Shown here piece after piece: positions 1-10,122 of a stretch of DNA of 64,000 nt (within the stretch, counting starts at the first letter, position 1; every line of letters begins with the position of its first letter). The position numbers and the translations under genes are program-made. The notes under the pieces were generated by a model. The model made no database searches, was not told the origin of the DNA, and was given only the letters and a program-made list of their open reading frames with translations. The stretch is from Corythucha ciliata (lineage: Eukaryota > Arthropoda > Insecta > Hemiptera > Tingidae), in assembly GCA_038030265.1 (NCBI GenBank), contig CM075942.1, positions 39,708,751 through 39,772,750 of the forward strand, given 5' to 3'.

Positions 1-449
1 TTTTTTTTTTGTTGGTGCAGGCTTAGGGGTTTGCCGAGCCCGCCAGCGCCGAAGCCATCCGTATTGGCTCATACGCCATACCCTGATCTCAATATTTGGT
101 ACTGTCCAGCGGTTTTTTTTTTTTTTCATGTTACAGTGGTCGTGTTTACAGGACATCTACCCCCCCCCCCCGCAACTGATGGCTGGACTCGCAATCCCCC
201 CCTTATGAGAGGTGCCCCACCCCCACCACTAGTTTAGAACTGTAGAATGAAAATTACAACTGAACAATGAATAGCAATTTTATGTTTTTTCCTTTGTTTT
301 GCCAGTGCGTACGCGAGCGTAAAAAATCAGGAGATTTCATTGATTAATTTTCAAAAATTGAATGAAATGCAATGTTTCTTATTCACCCCTGTAGTACTCG
401 CCAATTTTTCTTCGTTTCAAGTTTTTGTTGTTTTCGATTAACTGCAAAA

Positions 450-800
450 TTTGCAGGTTATTTGAATGTCCAACCCAGCGATCCAACGTAGTTACTTTAA
501 ACGAATCAAGCCCTCGGAATTCGATTTTTTCAACCCGGCTAAAGTGGTTTTGAGTGGGCCAATCCCACATCATTCTATTTTTAAAGAAGTCAAAGTCGCC
601 AAACCTCACGAAATTGGTTTGGCCAAGCTAATCACACGAAGTTGGTTTTGAAAGGGCCAACCCAGCGAAATGTTGTTTTTGAAAGGAGCCAGACTGGCGA
701 AAGTGGGTTCTGTCTGCTTTAAGTGTTGTTTCAGCAAAGTTTAGAATTCACCAAAAATTGTGGTTTTGAAGGGCCCTGTCCCGCGAAAGTACTTCTTGGG
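450..800 (+). repeat. degenerate minisatellite, family M2
   Basis: Diverged units of roughly 30-40 bp follow a pattern like CCAACCCCGCGAAATTGGTT followed by a T-rich stretch and TTGAA. Clear units can be read near 470-500, 525-560, 595-625, 640-680 and 690-720. Related arrays occur at 29255-29420, 40085-40830 and 60495-61110. Short open frames across it are by-products of the repeat and are not called genes. Confidence 0.6.
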
Positions 801-1005
801 TTGAGTCAATTCCCACGTGAAAATGAATTTTTCGAAATGAATTTATCAGTAGTCACTTAAAAATTCACGTCAATGTCAAACTCGAAAATTGTGTGGCGAA
901 TATCTTCAGTAGCTGGTGCCGTGTCAACATTTCTCTCGCAATTTCGCTGCTGCTGATTATTAAAAACCGGGAATTTTTGCGTCTATTGCTTCCAGGTTAC
1001 TCGTC

Positions 1006-1144
1006 TAAGGCCCATATTCATAGACATTTCTTAACAAATTTCCCTAAGTGGGCGTCAAAACAGATGATTTTATTCCAACAAAAACTGGATTGACTTTTAC
1101 TTAGGAGAATTTTAACTTAAGTAGCGACTGTGAATACGGGCCTA
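1006..1144. mobile_element. palindromic MITE, GGCCCGTATTTATG family
   Basis: The left end reads TAAGGCCCATATTCATAGAC and the right end, reverse-complemented, reads TTAGGCCCGTATTCACAGTC. Both ends therefore form an imperfect terminal inverted repeat of about 30 bp around a core of about 80 bp. A second member with better-matched ends lies at 50288-50434. There is no coding capacity; this is a small non-autonomous element by structure, superfamily unknown. Confidence 0.65.
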
Positions 1145-1262
1145 ATTATTCTCCGAAATCGAATTCCCTGTCATATGACTTCAATGGATATTTTTGAGAT
1201 AATGAATGAAATCATAGGTGACTTCCGACAGTAAATCCAATACGTAAAAGCTTCAGAATCAC

Positions 1263-1375
1263 CATCCTGTTCTACAACATGTGTTAACGGCTGTACCGCT
1301 GTAAGACATGCTTTCATTAATTAACTCGAGAAAATTGAATGAAACCGTGTGATTTATCGTTGCAATTTGACAGAA
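1263..1375. repeat. small palindromic repeat with TTGAATGAAA core
   Basis: The ends CTGTTCTACAACA and (reverse-complemented) TTCTGTCAAATTGCAAC are loosely inverted. The core has AATTGAATGAAA followed by CGTGTGATT. Similar cores occur at about 335-370, 36275-36410 and 48575-48665. The 36275 copy has much better inverted ends, which suggests a family of decayed small transposons. Confidence 0.4.
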
Positions 1376-1602
1376 TATAAAAGTGAAACACGTGAGAGAC
1401 GAAATGAGAATGAATTTCACAGCCATGTGCGCATAAATTTTAGCTGTCAAAGACGATCTCATCTCGTCTCACATGTGGTTTACATTTCTATCACAACCCC
1501 CCAGGCCTTTCTATCCCCACGTCACATAATATTCAATGATTAACATGTACCTAATTAATGTTTGTTCCAGGTGGGAGTGTAGTGAAGGTGATGTGAAAGG
1601 TA

Positions 1603-1937
1603 ATGCTCTCATACATGGTGCCCTCCGCGATTGTGGAGGAGAAACCGCCACCAGTACCGACGAAAGTGCACCTTCAATTGGAATTGAGCGGTACGCCGCC
1701 GTCACATTCGCCAGCCGAACAGGCGAATCATTTCATTACGACGAACGGTCATCATCCGCCCAAACGAATCATCAAAACGCAAAGTAAAACGTCGACAATT
1801 TCGGCTGAAAGTAGTGCGTCTAGTCTTAGTTCGGTGCTTAGTGAAGTGCCGGGGACCCATTCGAGTACTCCAAATCAGGATAAGTCCAAACATAAACACA
1901 TCACAAATGGAGCCGCGAAACATCCGACACTTAAAAG
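1603..1937 (+). CDS. exon 1 of unidentified PP1-motif protein gene (first coding exon)
   Basis: The exon probably begins at 1571 after the acceptor TTTGTTCCAG. An in-frame stop at 1594 makes 1571-1602 likely 5' untranslated sequence, with the start Met at 1603 (or the second Met at 1615). It encodes 111 residues plus two bases and ends at the donor G|GTATTT (1938). The peptide starts MLSYMVPSAIVEEKPPPVPT, has a proline-rich PPPVPTK stretch near residue 15-21 that could bind SH3 domains, then a Ser/Thr/His-rich low-complexity stretch ending TLK. The final split codon becomes Arg when joined to exon 2, creating RVSF. The base composition and the coherent reading frame differ from the stop-rich flanks. 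The family is not recognised. Other upstream exons could exist to the left of the window. Confidence 0.6.
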
Positions 1938-2771
1938 GTATTTAATTTTTTCAATTATTTCTAATTCGTCTAACTCCTTTTTGTGCTGCCACTTTTCGTT
2001 TCACGATAAAAAAGCGCAGCTGGCGAGCGATAACTTCCATTCTCTACACGTTAGCTATATAGAGAGCTATCTTTAAACTTTAAAAAGCCGGCCAGTGGTG
2101 AGAAAACATCCCTTAGAACGCTTTATTAGCTTTTATTTATTATTACAACTATGCTTGTTGCTACCTATATAAAAGGAAAATGGGTTAATAGTTATTTCCT
2201 CGCGGTAAACCTTGCTTCCGTCTTTTCATCCCATGGGACAATGTTGGCTTTCAGTTGAATCGGAAATGTGGTCAGAAGCGGAAATTTCAATCTAATTTGA
2301 TTGTTATACGTATAGAGAGGGAGAATCTTCCAGGAAACGAGCCGACCAAATAAATTCGTAGTTGAGTTTACACGGTTGTTTCCTTTTTTGGGCGCGAATG
2401 TTTACTGAATGCGAAAATAAAGATTAGTGAAATCCGGCGTTTTCTTTCACGTCATCATCAGGAAGGGAGAGATTACATGAAGTTGAAACGGTCTTATTAA
2501 TAGAGCAGAGTCTGTATAGGATTCGGGCTGATTTCTTTCGTTCTTAATTTCGGGAGAGATATTTTGTACTTTTTTTTTAACCATTCGACCCACATGTGGG
2601 GTTTTTCTTTGTATGTTCATGCCATAACTCTTCCTGAAAATATTTTTTGATTGTATTTCATTTATGACGAAAAATGCACTTTTAGTCTGCTCCCCAGAGA
2701 TCCAATCAAAATTTGAAAACCGTAGTTAATTTTTAAACTTGGTCGAAAAATTGAATAATTGGCTTTACTTA

Positions 2772-3734
2772 TACAGGGAGTTCATAAATTACCTCGACAG
2801 AGAAAGTATGGTGATAGTACACCTCATTTGTGAACGAAATCACTATTTGAGGTTTTTTGGAATTCCTCTTGGTTTTCGAGATATCGTCAATTTCGTGTTT
2901 TTTTCGTGGCCCTCCGTTTTTTTACGATACGTGACTAGTACGACCTCATCAACAAGTGCTAGACTAAAAGTAAGTAGCTCATTGAAAAGAGCATACGATT
3001 TCCTTCAATATTGGTCCTCAACTCAATAAAATCATATCAAGGCCCTAGCCGTTAGGGCATTAGACATCGGAAAGAAACACGTTTTTCGCATTTCTGCCCA
3101 ATATTCGTCACCGATTTACATCATTTCGTCAGAGGAAAATATTTTTTTGCATTCATAAGGAAAACTTCCTCATAATGTCAGCTTTCCAATGACATGCCAT
3201 TGTTACCAGTTTTCACCACCTATCGAAGAGTTATGAGCAATAAACGATACCAAAACTGAAAAATAACCGGCAAAGAGGACCTATTGAATGAGGTGAATCC
3301 ACATTATAATTACCTGTTTCCAACGGGTTAGACAAACTTAATGCAGGCAGTTAGCTAAATCTAACGCTGATTTACATTTTTGTGTAGAAAAGGGGTGGGG
3401 GTGAAGTTTAAAATATCGTTAGTGCCTTCAAGTTCACGCTTTAATAACTAGAAAATTTACATTTTCGAACGTTCTTGAAAATAATTTGGAACCGGAATAA
3501 AAAATTAAATCCATAATTTTTTAAATTATTGCTGATACGTAATAAAACAAAATTAGGATTGTTCAAAGTGTCCTCCCTGTCGATGAATGCAAAGCCGGCC
3601 CTCCACCTAACTGCGTTAGTTGCACGTTGCATTCCAGGAGGAATTCCAAAAAACCTCAAATAGTGATTTCGATCACAAATGAGGTGTACTATCACCATAC
3701 TTTCTCTGTCGAGGTAATTTATGAACACCCTGTA
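2772..3734 (-). mobile_element. mariner-like non-autonomous element A1 (963 bp)
   Basis: Ends are inverted for about 95 bp, starting TACAGGG and continuing GTTCATAAATTACC. Each end is flanked by TA (2770-2771 and 3735-3736), the classic Tc1/mariner target duplication. The inside shares sequence with 4397-5325. On the - strand, 3441-3633 reads through a peptide with RATNAVRWRAGFAFIDRED that resembles the last part of a transposase, here joined directly to the terminal repeat. This is therefore an internally deleted copy without catalytic parts. Confidence 0.75.
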
Positions 3735-3949
3735 TAGCGAACCCCGGAGGTGTTTGGTTGAGAATTGCATTGTTTTTCCTTGCTTTCAGGGGTGATGCGT
3801 TTATTGTTCTTTTAAATGTTATTTGGATTAATAACTATTATATTACCTTAAAGAAATTTACATTGTAAGTACTAGTTTATTTTTGGAGGTGATTGGGGGG
3901 GGGGGGGTATTTTTCCTTATTTTACGAAAGTCTATAGTACGGTGCATTT

Positions 3950-4396
3950 AGTCAAAAAACGGCCAAACCTCAACGTACAAAGTAAAAGTTTCTCTTCAAC
4001 GCCAAAATGGTTCCTCACTAACCCCATATTGATTGGTAAAAAGTTCCACTATTTGGAGCTACTGGTTTGGGTCGGAGAGGGTAATAAGTTATGAATATGA
4101 AATTCTTATTTTGTTCCAGTATTTCTCGAATATTTCTAAATCTATGAGGTTTAGCGTGAAAATGAGCATTTACAAAAATAATCTTCATCAAATTTCCCAC
4201 AAAAATGATCCCCGAGATAATCTTACTTAAATGAAAGGTTTGAGAGTTACGGCGGTTGTAGTAGTATATTATATTATACTGAGTGTTCCAGGAGAAAACG
4301 TCAATACTTTCACATGTTGTACTACTAAGTAGGGCGAACCAAAATGACTTTAGGGACATAGGGTCGGAACCGCATTGTTTCAGAGTTACAGGGAAT
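3950..4396. repeat. dispersed repeat, copy 1 (offset 4009 bp from copy 2)
   Basis: This block is almost identical to 7959-8405; a related inverted version lies at about 12385-12655. Its last 110-120 bp (from about 4277) match the left arm of foldback B. In this copy the match stops at 4396 and the sequence switches to the interior of element A1, so this copy is chimeric. A poly-G run at 3895-3907 lies just before it. The 113-codon open frame on the - strand is present in both copies but has no recognisable domain. Confidence 0.75.
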
Positions 4397-4428
4397 TTCG
4401 TGTTTTTTTCGTGGCCCTCCGTTTTTTT

Positions 4429-4794
4429 ACGATACGTGACTAGTACGACCTCATCAACAAGTGCTAGACTAAAAGTAAGTAGCTCATTGAAAAGAGCATA
4501 CGATTTCCTTCAATATTGGTCCTCAACTCAATAAAATCATATCAAGGCCCTAGCCGTTAGGGCATTAGACATCGGAAAGAAACACGTTTTTCGCATTTCT
4601 GCCCAATATTCGTACGATACGTGCTAGTACGACCTCATAACAAGTGTAGCCTAAAGTAAGTAGCTCATTGAAAAGAGCCATACGATTTCCTACAAATATT
4701 GGTCTCAACTCATAAAATCATATCAAGGCCCTAGCCGTTTAGGGCATTAGGACATCGGAAAGAAACACGTTTTCGCATTTCTGCCCAATATTCG
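4429..4794 (+). repeat. 184-bp tandem duplication with many single-base indels
   Basis: 4429-4612 is repeated at 4613-4794. The second copy differs mainly by many one-base insertions and deletions, for example GTGACTAG against GTGCTAG and CATCAACAAG against CATAACAAG. Most other copies of this sequence (2930-3110) agree with the first version. The pattern is what uncorrected long-read sequence would leave at an assembly join, although rapid decay cannot be excluded. Confidence 0.7.
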
Positions 4795-5340
4795 TCACCG
4801 ATTTACATCATTTCGTCAGAGGAAAATATTTTTTTTGCATTCATAAGGAAAACTTCCTCATAATGTCAGCTTTCCAATGACATGCCATTGTTACCAGTTT
4901 TCACCACCTATCGAAGAGTTATGAGCAATAAACGATACCAAAACTGAAAAATAACCGGCAAAGAGGACCTATTGAATGAGGTGAATCTACATTATAATTA
5001 CCTGTTTCCAACGGCTTAGACAAACTTAATGCAGGCAGTTAGCTAAATCTAACGCTAATTTACATTTTTGTGTAGAAAAGGGGTGGGGGTGAAGTTTAAA
5101 ATATCGTTAGTGCCTTCAAGTTCACGCTTTAATAACTAGAAAAGTTACATTTTTGAACGTTCTTGAAAATAATTTGGAATCGGAATAAAAAATTAAATCC
5201 ATAATTTTTTAAATTATTGCTGATACGTAATAAAACAAAATTAGGATTGTTCAAAGTGTCCTCCCTGTCGATGAATGCAAAGCCGGCCCTCCACCTAACT
5301 GCGTTAGTTGCACGTTGCATCCCCAGTTTTCCTCGCGTTA

Positions 5341-5451
5341 TTATCGAATACGATTGTCCAGCTCATCTCTCGTCGCCACTGGTTGATTGTAAACCAAAGT
5401 TTTTAGCTGACCCCATAAATAAGAATCCATGGGGGTCAGGTCGGAGCTTCT
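5341..5451 (-). pseudogene. transposase C-terminal fragment (copy 1, left arm)
   Basis: The - strand reads SSDLTPMDSYLWGQLK followed by VYNQPVATRDELDNRIR and a stop at 5341-5343. D-L-T-P-x-D-x-x-L-W-G-x-L-K is the signature around the third catalytic region of many IS630/Tc1/mariner-type transposases in insects. No upstream catalytic Asp or DNA-binding domain is present, so it is a dead fragment. Assignment to the superfamily is inferred from this motif and the TA-flanked ends of A1. Confidence 0.65.
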
Positions 5452-5577
5452 TTGTTTGCCGGTCCGAGGTGGTCACCAAGAAGTCCTCCAATTCACCGCT
5501 TGTTGAATGTAGTGTCCAAATAATTTCTCACTATCCGACTGTTGTGAACAGAGCAGCCGTCCATTTGCATCCACATG

Positions 5578-5676
5578 GTGGCGACAAGGGATGAGCTGGA
5601 TTACCGTATCCGACAATCGTGCGAGGAAATCCGGAGACGACCACTGGAGATGCAACGTGTAACTAACGCAGTTAGG
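5578..5676 (+). pseudogene. transposase C-terminal fragment (copy 1, right arm)
   Basis: The + strand reads VATRDELDYRIR, then QSCEEIRRRPLEMQRVTNAVR and a stop at 5677. It overlaps in content with the - strand fragment at 5341-5451 (VATRDELDNRIR), so the two arms hold converging copies of the same transposase tail. The foldback therefore arose by inverted duplication of the 3' end of a transposon. The sequence beyond the stop still resembles a transposase end in shifted frames. Confidence 0.6.
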
Positions 5677-6337
5677 TGAAGGGCCGGCTTTGCATTAATC
5701 GACAGGGAGGACACTTTGAACAATCCTAATTTTGTTTTATTACGTATCAGCAATAATTTAAAAATTATGGATTTAATTTTTTATTCCGGTTCCAAATTAT
5801 TTTCAAGAACGTTCGAAAATGTAAATTTTCTAGTTATTAAAGCGTGAACTTGAAGGCACTAACGATATTTTAAACTTCAACCCATTGTTACCAGTTTTCA
5901 CCACCTATCGAAGAGTTATGAGCAATAAACGATACCAAAACTGAAAAATAACCGGCAAAGAGGACCTATTGAATGAGGTGAATCTACATTATAATTACCT
6001 GTTTCCAACGGCTTAGACAAACTTAATGCAGGCAGTTAGCTAAATCTAACGCTAATTTACATTTTTGTGTAGAAAAGGGGTGGGGGTGAAGTTTAAAATA
6101 TCGTTAGTGCCTTCAAGTTCACGCTTTAATAACTAGAAAAGTTACATTTTTGAACGTTCTTGAAAATAATTTGGAATCGGAATAAAAAATTAAATCCATA
6201 ATTTTTTAAATTATTGCTGATACGTAATAAAACAAAATTAGGATTGTTCAAAGTGTCCTCCCTGTCGATGAATGCAAAGCCGGCCCTCCACCTAACTGCG
6301 TTAGTTGCACGTTGCATCCCCAGTTTTCCTCGCGTTA

Positions 6338-6448
6338 TTATCGAATACGATTGTCCAGCTCATCTCTCGTCGCCACTGGTTGATTGTAAACCAAAGTTTT
6401 TAGCTGACCCCATAAATAAGAATCCATGGGGGTCAGGTCGGAGCTTCT
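6338..6448 (-). pseudogene. transposase C-terminal fragment (copy 2, left arm)
   Basis: This is the exact duplicate, 997 bp downstream, of the fragment at 5341-5451, with the same DLTPMDSYLWGQLK motif and the same stop. It is part of the second unit of the tandem duplication and is equally truncated. Confidence 0.65.
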
Positions 6449-6574
6449 TTGTTTGCCGGTCCGAGGTGGTCACCAAGAAGTCCTCCAATTCACCGCTTGT
6501 TGAATGTAGTGTCCAAATAATTTCTCACTATCCGACTGTTGTGAACAGAGCAGCCGTCCATTTGCATCCACATG

Positions 6575-6673
6575 GTGGCGACAAGGGATGAGCTGGATTA
6601 CCGTATCCGACAATCGTGCGAGGAAATCCGGAGACGACCACTGGAGATGCAACGTGTAACTAACGCAGTTAGG
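6575..6673 (+). pseudogene. transposase C-terminal fragment (copy 2, right arm)
   Basis: Duplicate, 997 bp downstream, of 5578-5676, with VATRDELDYRIR and the same following stop. It is not expressed as a gene in any way the sequence supports. Confidence 0.6.
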
Positions 6674-7958
6674 TGAAGGGCCGGCTTTGCATTAATCGAC
6701 AGGGAGGACACTTTGAACAATCCTAATTTTGTTTTATTACGTATCAGCAATAATTTAAAAAATTATGGATTTAATTTTTTATTCCGGTTCCAAATTATTT
6801 TCAAGAACGTTCGAAAATGTAAATTTTCTAGTTATTAAAGCGTGAACTTGAAGGCACTAACGATATTTTAAACTTCACCCCCACCCCTTTTCTACACAAA
6901 AATGTAAATCAGCGTTAGATTTAGCTAACTGCCTGCATTAAGTTTGTCTAACCCGTTGGAAACAGGTAATTATAATGTGGATTCGCCTCATTCAATAGGT
7001 CCTCTTTGCCGGTTATTTTTCAGTTTTGGTATCGTTTATTGCTCATAACTCTTCGATAGGTGGTGAAAACTGGTAACAATGGCATGTCATTGGAAAGCTG
7101 ACATTATGAGGAAGTTTTCCTTATGAATGCAAAATGGAATGAGTCACCAGGCCTGTAATTCACAGTGAAGGTCAAAAAAGGAGAAGCACTGCTCCATAAA
7201 CTATAGTACACTGTTTAAAATGCTTGTATTATCCTTAGTAGGGAATAAAGTACATAGCACAATGTACAAGTAAAAGGGAATAAATTTACTCGTACATAAT
7301 CCGAAAACTAGGCTCACAAAAAAATGCATTCAATCATGCAGCACCACTGTTATAATGTTCTTGAAATAGGTTCATCCTTCATGGTAGTCAGGAAGCGTCG
7401 TAAAACTCGATGAAAATTAATTACAACGAACTACACCAACCGAAATAATAATTTTAGTACTTGCAAATAACCGATACTTTCTTACGGTCACCCAACACAC
7501 ACATTCACCACCTGAACACTGAACTCGTGCTCTCCTCTCCCCAACTCAGTTAGAACTAGAAGCTTCATTCGTTCGTCTCGCTCGCTTGGCGTGGTTACTC
7601 GGTGGATAGCCAACGACGATGGGCTACTTGTCGTTGTTTACCGATGCTCAGCTGAGGATCGTCCGACGTTCAGTAAAACAACTACCGAAATAATGTCACC
7701 GATCTTCAGTAAATTTTATTCGGCGTGTCATCGAATTTTAAGCCACCGAAGAAATAGTTCAGTGGAGAAGTAATTTCTTCTGCGGTGAATGTTCGGCTAT
7801 ACGACCGCAGAACGCTCAACCGCAGAACCATCGGCGGTAATTTTACAATATGGCTGCCTTCTTCGGTGAAGATTAACCACCGAAAAAATAGAATTCTCTA
7901 CTGAACGAATTTTTCAGTGGAGAGTGAGCTGTTCGGTGGTGTTTTTTTCTCTCAGTGT

Positions 7959-8405
7959 AGTCAAAAAACGGCCAAACCTCAACGTACAAAGTAAAAGTTT
8001 CTCTTCAACGCCAAAATGGTTCCTCACTAACCCCATATTGATTGGTAAAAAGTTCCACTATTTGGAGCTACTGGTTTGGGTCGGAGAGGGTAATAAGTTA
8101 TGAATATGAAATTCTTATTTTGTTCCAGTATTTCTCGAATATTTCTAAATCTATGAGGTTTAGCGTGAAAATGAGCATTTACAAAAATAATCTTCATCAA
8201 ATTTCCCACAAAAATGATCCCCGAGATAATCTTACTTAAATGAAAGGTTTGAGAGTTACGGCGGTTGTAGTAGTATATTATATTATACTGAGTGTTCCAG
8301 GAGGAAACGTCAATACTTTCACATGTTGTACTACTAAGTAGGGCGAACCAAAATGACTTTAGGGACATAGGGTCGGAACCGCATTGTTTCAGAGTTACAG
8401 GGAAT
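7959..8405. repeat. dispersed repeat, copy 2
   Basis: Near-identical to 3950-4396 (constant offset 4009 bp). Here the final part continues without a break into the left arm of foldback B, so this is probably the original arrangement and copy 1 is the derived one. The preceding sequence (about 7780-7955) is rich in GGTGAA/CCGAAG words and looks like another decayed repeat. Confidence 0.7.
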
Positions 8406-9724
8406 TTAGTGTTTTTTAAGCCAAATCACCCTTTTTCTCAAAAAGCGGTCTTAACGGACTAACCGTTCAACATAGAACAAATTTAACTACATTTCTGAAA
8501 AGAGCACAAAATTTAACATTGGAAAAAACAGGAATAACACATTAAAATCGTCTTTATGTACGTTTAGTAATTTTTGGAAAATCGAAAAAGTGTTACATTG
8601 AATTTTCGTGTTTCTTTCAGAGGCGAATTTCGCTCAATCTTCAGTTGGTCGAGCATTGACCAATTATTGTAAAAACATGCCCATTATGTGAGCTTTCAAT
8701 TAACGTAAAAACATTAAAAATCGGTTGAATTTTTACTGAGATATGACACGAAAGGTTCGGAAAAACAGTGCAAATCGTCAAAATGCCATATTGCAACTGT
8801 CAGGTAAAATCCCCAAAAAATTGTTTCCGACGTCAAAATAACCCCGTAATTCAAAGAACCAAATAATTTAAGAAAAATCAGTGCACCATATCCATCATCA
8901 TCATCTCCTCACCACTTTCACTAGGAAATGATAAATTGTTAAACAAATTAACTGGTCTGATTCCTTCTAGCTTTCGTCTGGTGCTATTTTTCAGACGTTT
9001 TTGTATGATAATTGCAGTGATTCACGCGCATGATATGATTTGTTCCAGAAAAATAAGTTTTGAACTAAAATAATTACGGAAGGATACCTGAAAAACTAAT
9101 TAAATGAGTATTTACTAGTGAAAGTGGTGGGGGATGATGATGATGATGATGGATATGGTGCACACATTTTTCTTAAATAATTTGGTTCTTTGAATTATGG
9201 GGTTATTTTTACGTCGAAAACAATTTTTGGGGATTTTACCTGGCAGCTGCAATATGACTTATTTTTACGATTTTGCACTGTTTTTCCAAACCTCTCGTGT
9301 CATATATCAGTACAAATCCAACCGATTTCATGTTTTTACAATAATTGATCAATGCCCGACCAACTGAAGATTGAGCGAAATTCGCCTCTCAAAGAAACAC
9401 TAAAATTCAACGCAACACTTTTTCGATTTTTCTAAAAATAACTAAACGTACAGAAAGACGATTTTAACATGTTATTCCTGATTTTTCCAATGTTCAATTT
9501 TGAACTCTTTTCAGAAATGTAGTTTATTTTGTTCTATGTTGAACGGTTAGTCCGTTGAGACTGCTTTTTGTGGAAAAGAAGTGATTTGGCTTTAAAAACA
9601 TTAAAGTCCCTGTACCTCTGAAACAATGCGTTTCCCACCCTATGTCCATATAGTCATTTTGGTTCGCCGTACTCAGTAGTACAACATGTGCAAGAATTGA
9701 CGTTTCCTCCTGGAACACCCTGTA
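8286..9724. mobile_element. foldback element B (1.44 kb)
   Basis: The left arm (8286 to about 8938) and the right arm (about 9111-9724) are reverse complements over roughly 610-650 bp, leaving only a loop of about 170 bp. The ends are TAC(T/A)G(A/G)GTGTTCCAGG. A GATGATGAT microsatellite sits at the inner edge of the right arm and a shorter ATCATCATC at the left. The arms are imperfect, with scattered substitutions. No transposase is encoded. Its ends resemble the TACAGGGTGTT ends of A1, so both may depend on related transposases. This is inferred from the termini only. Confidence 0.8.
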
Positions 9725-10122
9725 CAACGAGTGGATAAAGTGTGACTTTACTTGCGAGGTTTTTTGTTTTAGTGTTCGAGGCGTCGTTCACTAAAAAAAC
9801 ACGCGCAGGTAAAATCCATTTTTCCACGAGTTGAATACGCGACTTTACGCTCGACGCCAGACGAATTTGGCAGAAAGTTGCGAACTCGTCCGTTGGGACC
9901 GTGAGAAAAAAGTGAAGGATGAATTCCTTCATCATTGCGAACACCTTTCATGACGTCGAAAACTCACATCTCACTCACTGAGAAATGGAAAGGCTATGGA
10001 ACCCGCGGTGAAACAGTTTCGCCCCTCAGTTTCGCTTACTTTCAAGACAGTGGCTAAAATGCAACTTTAGACAGCTGTTTTATCTCCAAAACAGCGGCTA
10101 AAATGACATTTTAGCTAAAATA

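Larger units (their letters stand above)
1..1570. other. upstream/intronic sequence before exon 1
   Basis: No coding exon is supported here. It holds poly-T and poly-C runs (1-10, 113-126, 162-171), a degenerate minisatellite of the GCGAAATTGGTTT type (about 450-800), a palindromic element (1006-1144) and two copies of a short core containing TTGAATGAAAT (about 335-370 and 1263-1375). The end, with TTTGTTCCAG at 1561-1570, is a good splice acceptor, so at least the last part is probably intron of the host gene. The true transcription start is not visible and probably lies outside the window. Confidence 0.5.
4885..6879 (+). repeat. 997-bp near-identical tandem duplication
   Basis: Copy 1 is 4885-5881 and copy 2 is 5882 to about 6879. 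The copies share the same open frames word for word (for example the 125-codon frames at 5217 and 6214). The only difference I noticed is one extra A in an A-run near 6757. The join is at CTTCAA|CCATTG. The near identity points to a very recent event or an assembly duplication. Confidence 0.85.
4397..7132. mobile_element. rearranged mariner-like complex A2 with foldback arms
   Basis: From 4397 the sequence follows the interior of A1 (2893 onwards). It then runs through a left arm (about 4840-5325), a loop with broken transposase pieces, and a right arm that is the reverse complement (5650-5881, and again 6645-7132). The right arm ends near 7132 where similarity to 3148 and 4840 stops. The complex was enlarged by a 997-bp tandem duplication and a 184-bp local duplication. 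No terminal TACAGGG ends are present, so its outer boundaries are uncertain. Confidence 0.65.

Noticed and set aside
5217..5594. 125-codon + strand frame, duplicated at 6214-6591
   Set aside because: It runs antisense to the left-arm transposase fragment and across the foldback loop; it is preserved only because the DNA was duplicated.
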